From contig NZ_FYEK01000027.1 in NCBI RefSeq assembly GCF_900187885.1, positions 1-64,000 of the forward strand: a stretch of 64,000 nucleotides of DNA, read 5' to 3'. This DNA comes from Thermoflexus hugenholtzii JAD2. GTDB taxonomy: Bacteria > Chloroflexota > Anaerolineae > Thermoflexales > Thermoflexaceae. The translations under genes and the position numbers were made by a program. The notes under the pieces were generated by a model. It saw only the letters and a program-made list of their open reading frames with translations. It made no database searches and was not told the DNA's origin. This document shows positions 62,828-64,000 of the stretch, one piece after another (within the stretch, counting starts at the first letter, position 1; every line of letters begins with the position of its first letter).

Positions 62828-63639
62828 CCTGCCTCCTTCCCCGGGGTCAAGAGGGGAAGGCCCGGGGGTTGCCGCAGCCGTTCTGGGGAAACGTCCGGGA
62901 GCCCCGCCCGCCGGCCGAGGGCCCGGATCGCCCGCCACAGGCCCTGGCGGGTAAGCGGATCCCCCCGGCGGTTGAGGAGCAGAGCCCGGTTCTCCGGGTC
63001 CCGAACCAGACGAGGGCGTCCCGTCTGGAGATACCGGATCAGGGATTCCCGAACCGGCGCCGGGAGCGTGTAGATGCGCAAGCCGGCGCGGGTCTGGATC
63101 CGCAGGCGCTCCCCCTCTGGATCGATGTCCTCCAGGGTGAGGGCAACGGCCTGGCCGGCCCGCAACCCCAGTTTGCCGATGAGATGCAAGATCAGGCGGT
63201 CTCGTAGCCCCAGGGGGGTCTCCGGAAGGGACCGGGCGAAGTCCATCAGGCGCTGGCGCTGATCCGGGGGAAGGGGGAGCCGGGAGCCCCGGGTGGGGAG
63301 GTGCCAGCGCAGCGCGAGGGCCGGGTTCTCCGCGATGGCTCCTTCCTGCGCCAGGAAGCGGAAGAAGGCTCGCAGGACGGCCAGCCGTTGATTCCAGGTG
63401 CGGACCGATCCGCCGCGCTGGAGCACGTTTTCATCCAGGAAGCGTTGCAACGCCGGGGCGTCCACCTCAGCCCAGCGGCGGAAGCCCCGGACCTCGAGGA
63501 AACGGACGAGCCGGAAGAGGACGTGTCGATAAGCACGGAGGGTGGAAGGGGCAGTTCCCTCCGCGGCGATCCGGGCGTCCAGGAAGCGGAGGACCCAGAT
63601 CCCGAGGGCTTCCGATGGAGCATCCGTTCGGGCGTTCAT
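62824..63639 (-). CDS. Tyrosine recombinase-like protein lacking catalytic residues
   Basis: 271 residues. N-terminal SAM-like DNA-binding domain (APSTLRAYRHVLFRLVRFLEVRG) and the first half of the integrase catalytic domain are well kept, with the first Arg in KLGLRAGQAVALT (~160). The H-x-x-R box reads SPERLR (His lost), the second His region reads PPGLPLL where active enzymes have TFATHLL, and the protein ends there, so the nucleophilic Tyr is absent. It may be a DNA-binding-only or decaying protein. The stop overlaps the PBP start (ATGA). ATG 63639 follows GGAGGTG. Confidence 0.82.
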   Translation of the reverse strand: MNARTDAPSEALGIWVLRFLDARIAAEGTAPSTLRAYRHVLFRLVRFLEVRGFRRWAEVDAPALQRFLDENVLQRGGSVRTWNQRLAVLRAFFRFLAQEGAIAENPALALRWHLPTRGSRLPLPPDQRQRLMDFARSLPETPLGLRDRLILHLIGKLGLRAGQAVALTLEDIDPEGERLRIQTRAGLRIYTLPAPVRESLIRYLQTGRPRLVRDPENRALLLNRRGDPLTRQGLWRAIRALGRRAGLPDVSPERLRQPPGLPLLTPGKEAG

Positions 63640-63712
63640 CCCGAGCGCGCACCTCCGATCCACAGGCGCTGGGCTTCCCCTTGGGCGGCGTGCGGGAAGG
63701 AAGGGGACGGGT

Positions 63713-63985
63713 TCAGGCGGGACGCCGATGCGTTCCCCATCCCGGGCCCTGAGGGCGATCGGGAGGTTCCACCCCGAGGTCCTGGGCCTGCCCGCCCTCC
63801 TCGCGAGGGCCGATAAGCGGCATCAGCTGGAGCAGGGCTTCCTCGTCATACTGGCGGTTGCCGCACACATCGCAGATATAGGCGGGCATGTTCGGGATGA
63901 CGATGAAGAAGTCCCCGTGGTAGCCGGCGTAGGTGATCCGGCGCGGCCGCATATAGCCGATCCGGCAGTTCGGGCAGGGCCACAT
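63713..63985 (-). CDS. YgiT-type zinc-ribbon protein
   Basis: 90 residues with MWPCPNC and AYICDVC forming a four-Cys zinc ribbon around GYHGDFFIVIPN, the YgiT/MqsA-N pattern. The C-terminal ~30 residues are Gly/Pro-rich and unstructured; no HTH follows, so it is not a full MqsA antitoxin. AGGAGG stands correctly before ATG 63985. Upstream partners, if any, lie beyond the right edge. Confidence 0.75.
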   Translation of the reverse strand: MWPCPNCRIGYMRPRRITYAGYHGDFFIVIPNMPAYICDVCGNRQYDEEALLQLMPLIGPREEGGQAQDLGVEPPDRPQGPGWGTHRRPA

Positions 63986-64000
63986 CGAAACCTCCTGGTT

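Overview
The window reads as a chromosome segment of a GC-rich, peptidoglycan-making bacterium, most likely a thermophilic member of the Chloroflexota (Thermoflexus/Anaerolineae type). That placement is an inference from very high GC, dense operons with ATGA overlaps, a complete division and cell-wall cluster, a tungsten-type aldehyde oxidoreductase, a bacterial XPB helicase pair, a DUF4388 protein beside an MglA-like GTPase, and Pro/Thr-rich extracytoplasmic linkers. No rRNA, convincing tRNA or CRISPR array was seen.

1-19 kb: a coiled-coil protein cut by the left edge converges on a minus-strand aroA-aroE-SpoIIIAA-like ATPase group. A plus-strand run follows: CBS protein, DUF402 protein, GT-C membrane glycosyltransferase, aldehyde:ferredoxin oxidoreductase, M28 membrane peptidase, and an XPB helicase overlapping a SWIM-finger partner. 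A minus-strand group then holds three small coiled-coil or membrane proteins, a metallophosphoesterase, PgeF and a zinc alcohol dehydrogenase.

19-36 kb: the dcw cluster, all plus strand, in the order mraZ, rsmH, ftsL-like, class B PBP, murF, mraY, murD, ftsW, murG, a CvpA-like membrane gene, murC, murB, ddl, ftsQ, ftsA, ftsZ. It starts at a clear sigma-70 promoter followed by three 10-bp-phased TGGNG repeats that look like MraZ operators. murE is absent. Several genes overlap by 67-101 bases, which is unusually long. A hairpin separates ftsZ from a convergent RNase H gene.

37-57 kb: an NYN-domain protein, an LCP ligase, SMC, a roughly 1.25-kb non-coding block rich in repeats, a large TPR/acidic-linker protein, then a run of enzymes (YfcE-type phosphodiesterase, hotdog thioesterase, M19 dipeptidase, PfkB kinase, M20 peptidase, Sir2 deacylase), a DUF4388/GTPase pair, an alpha/beta hydrolase, a hexapeptide-repeat protein and a homologue of the cyanobacterial long-chain acyl-ACP reductase.

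57-64 kb, minus strand: a zinc-ribbon protein, a tyrosine recombinase lacking its catalytic residues, a Tat-type lipoprotein PBP with a MecA-N-like domain, and an SF2 helicase carrying two membrane helices. This group, the dispersed REPIN-like element (near 14.7, 29.6 and 44.0 kb) and the nested palindrome array at 44.7-45.1 kb are the least ordinary parts of the window.
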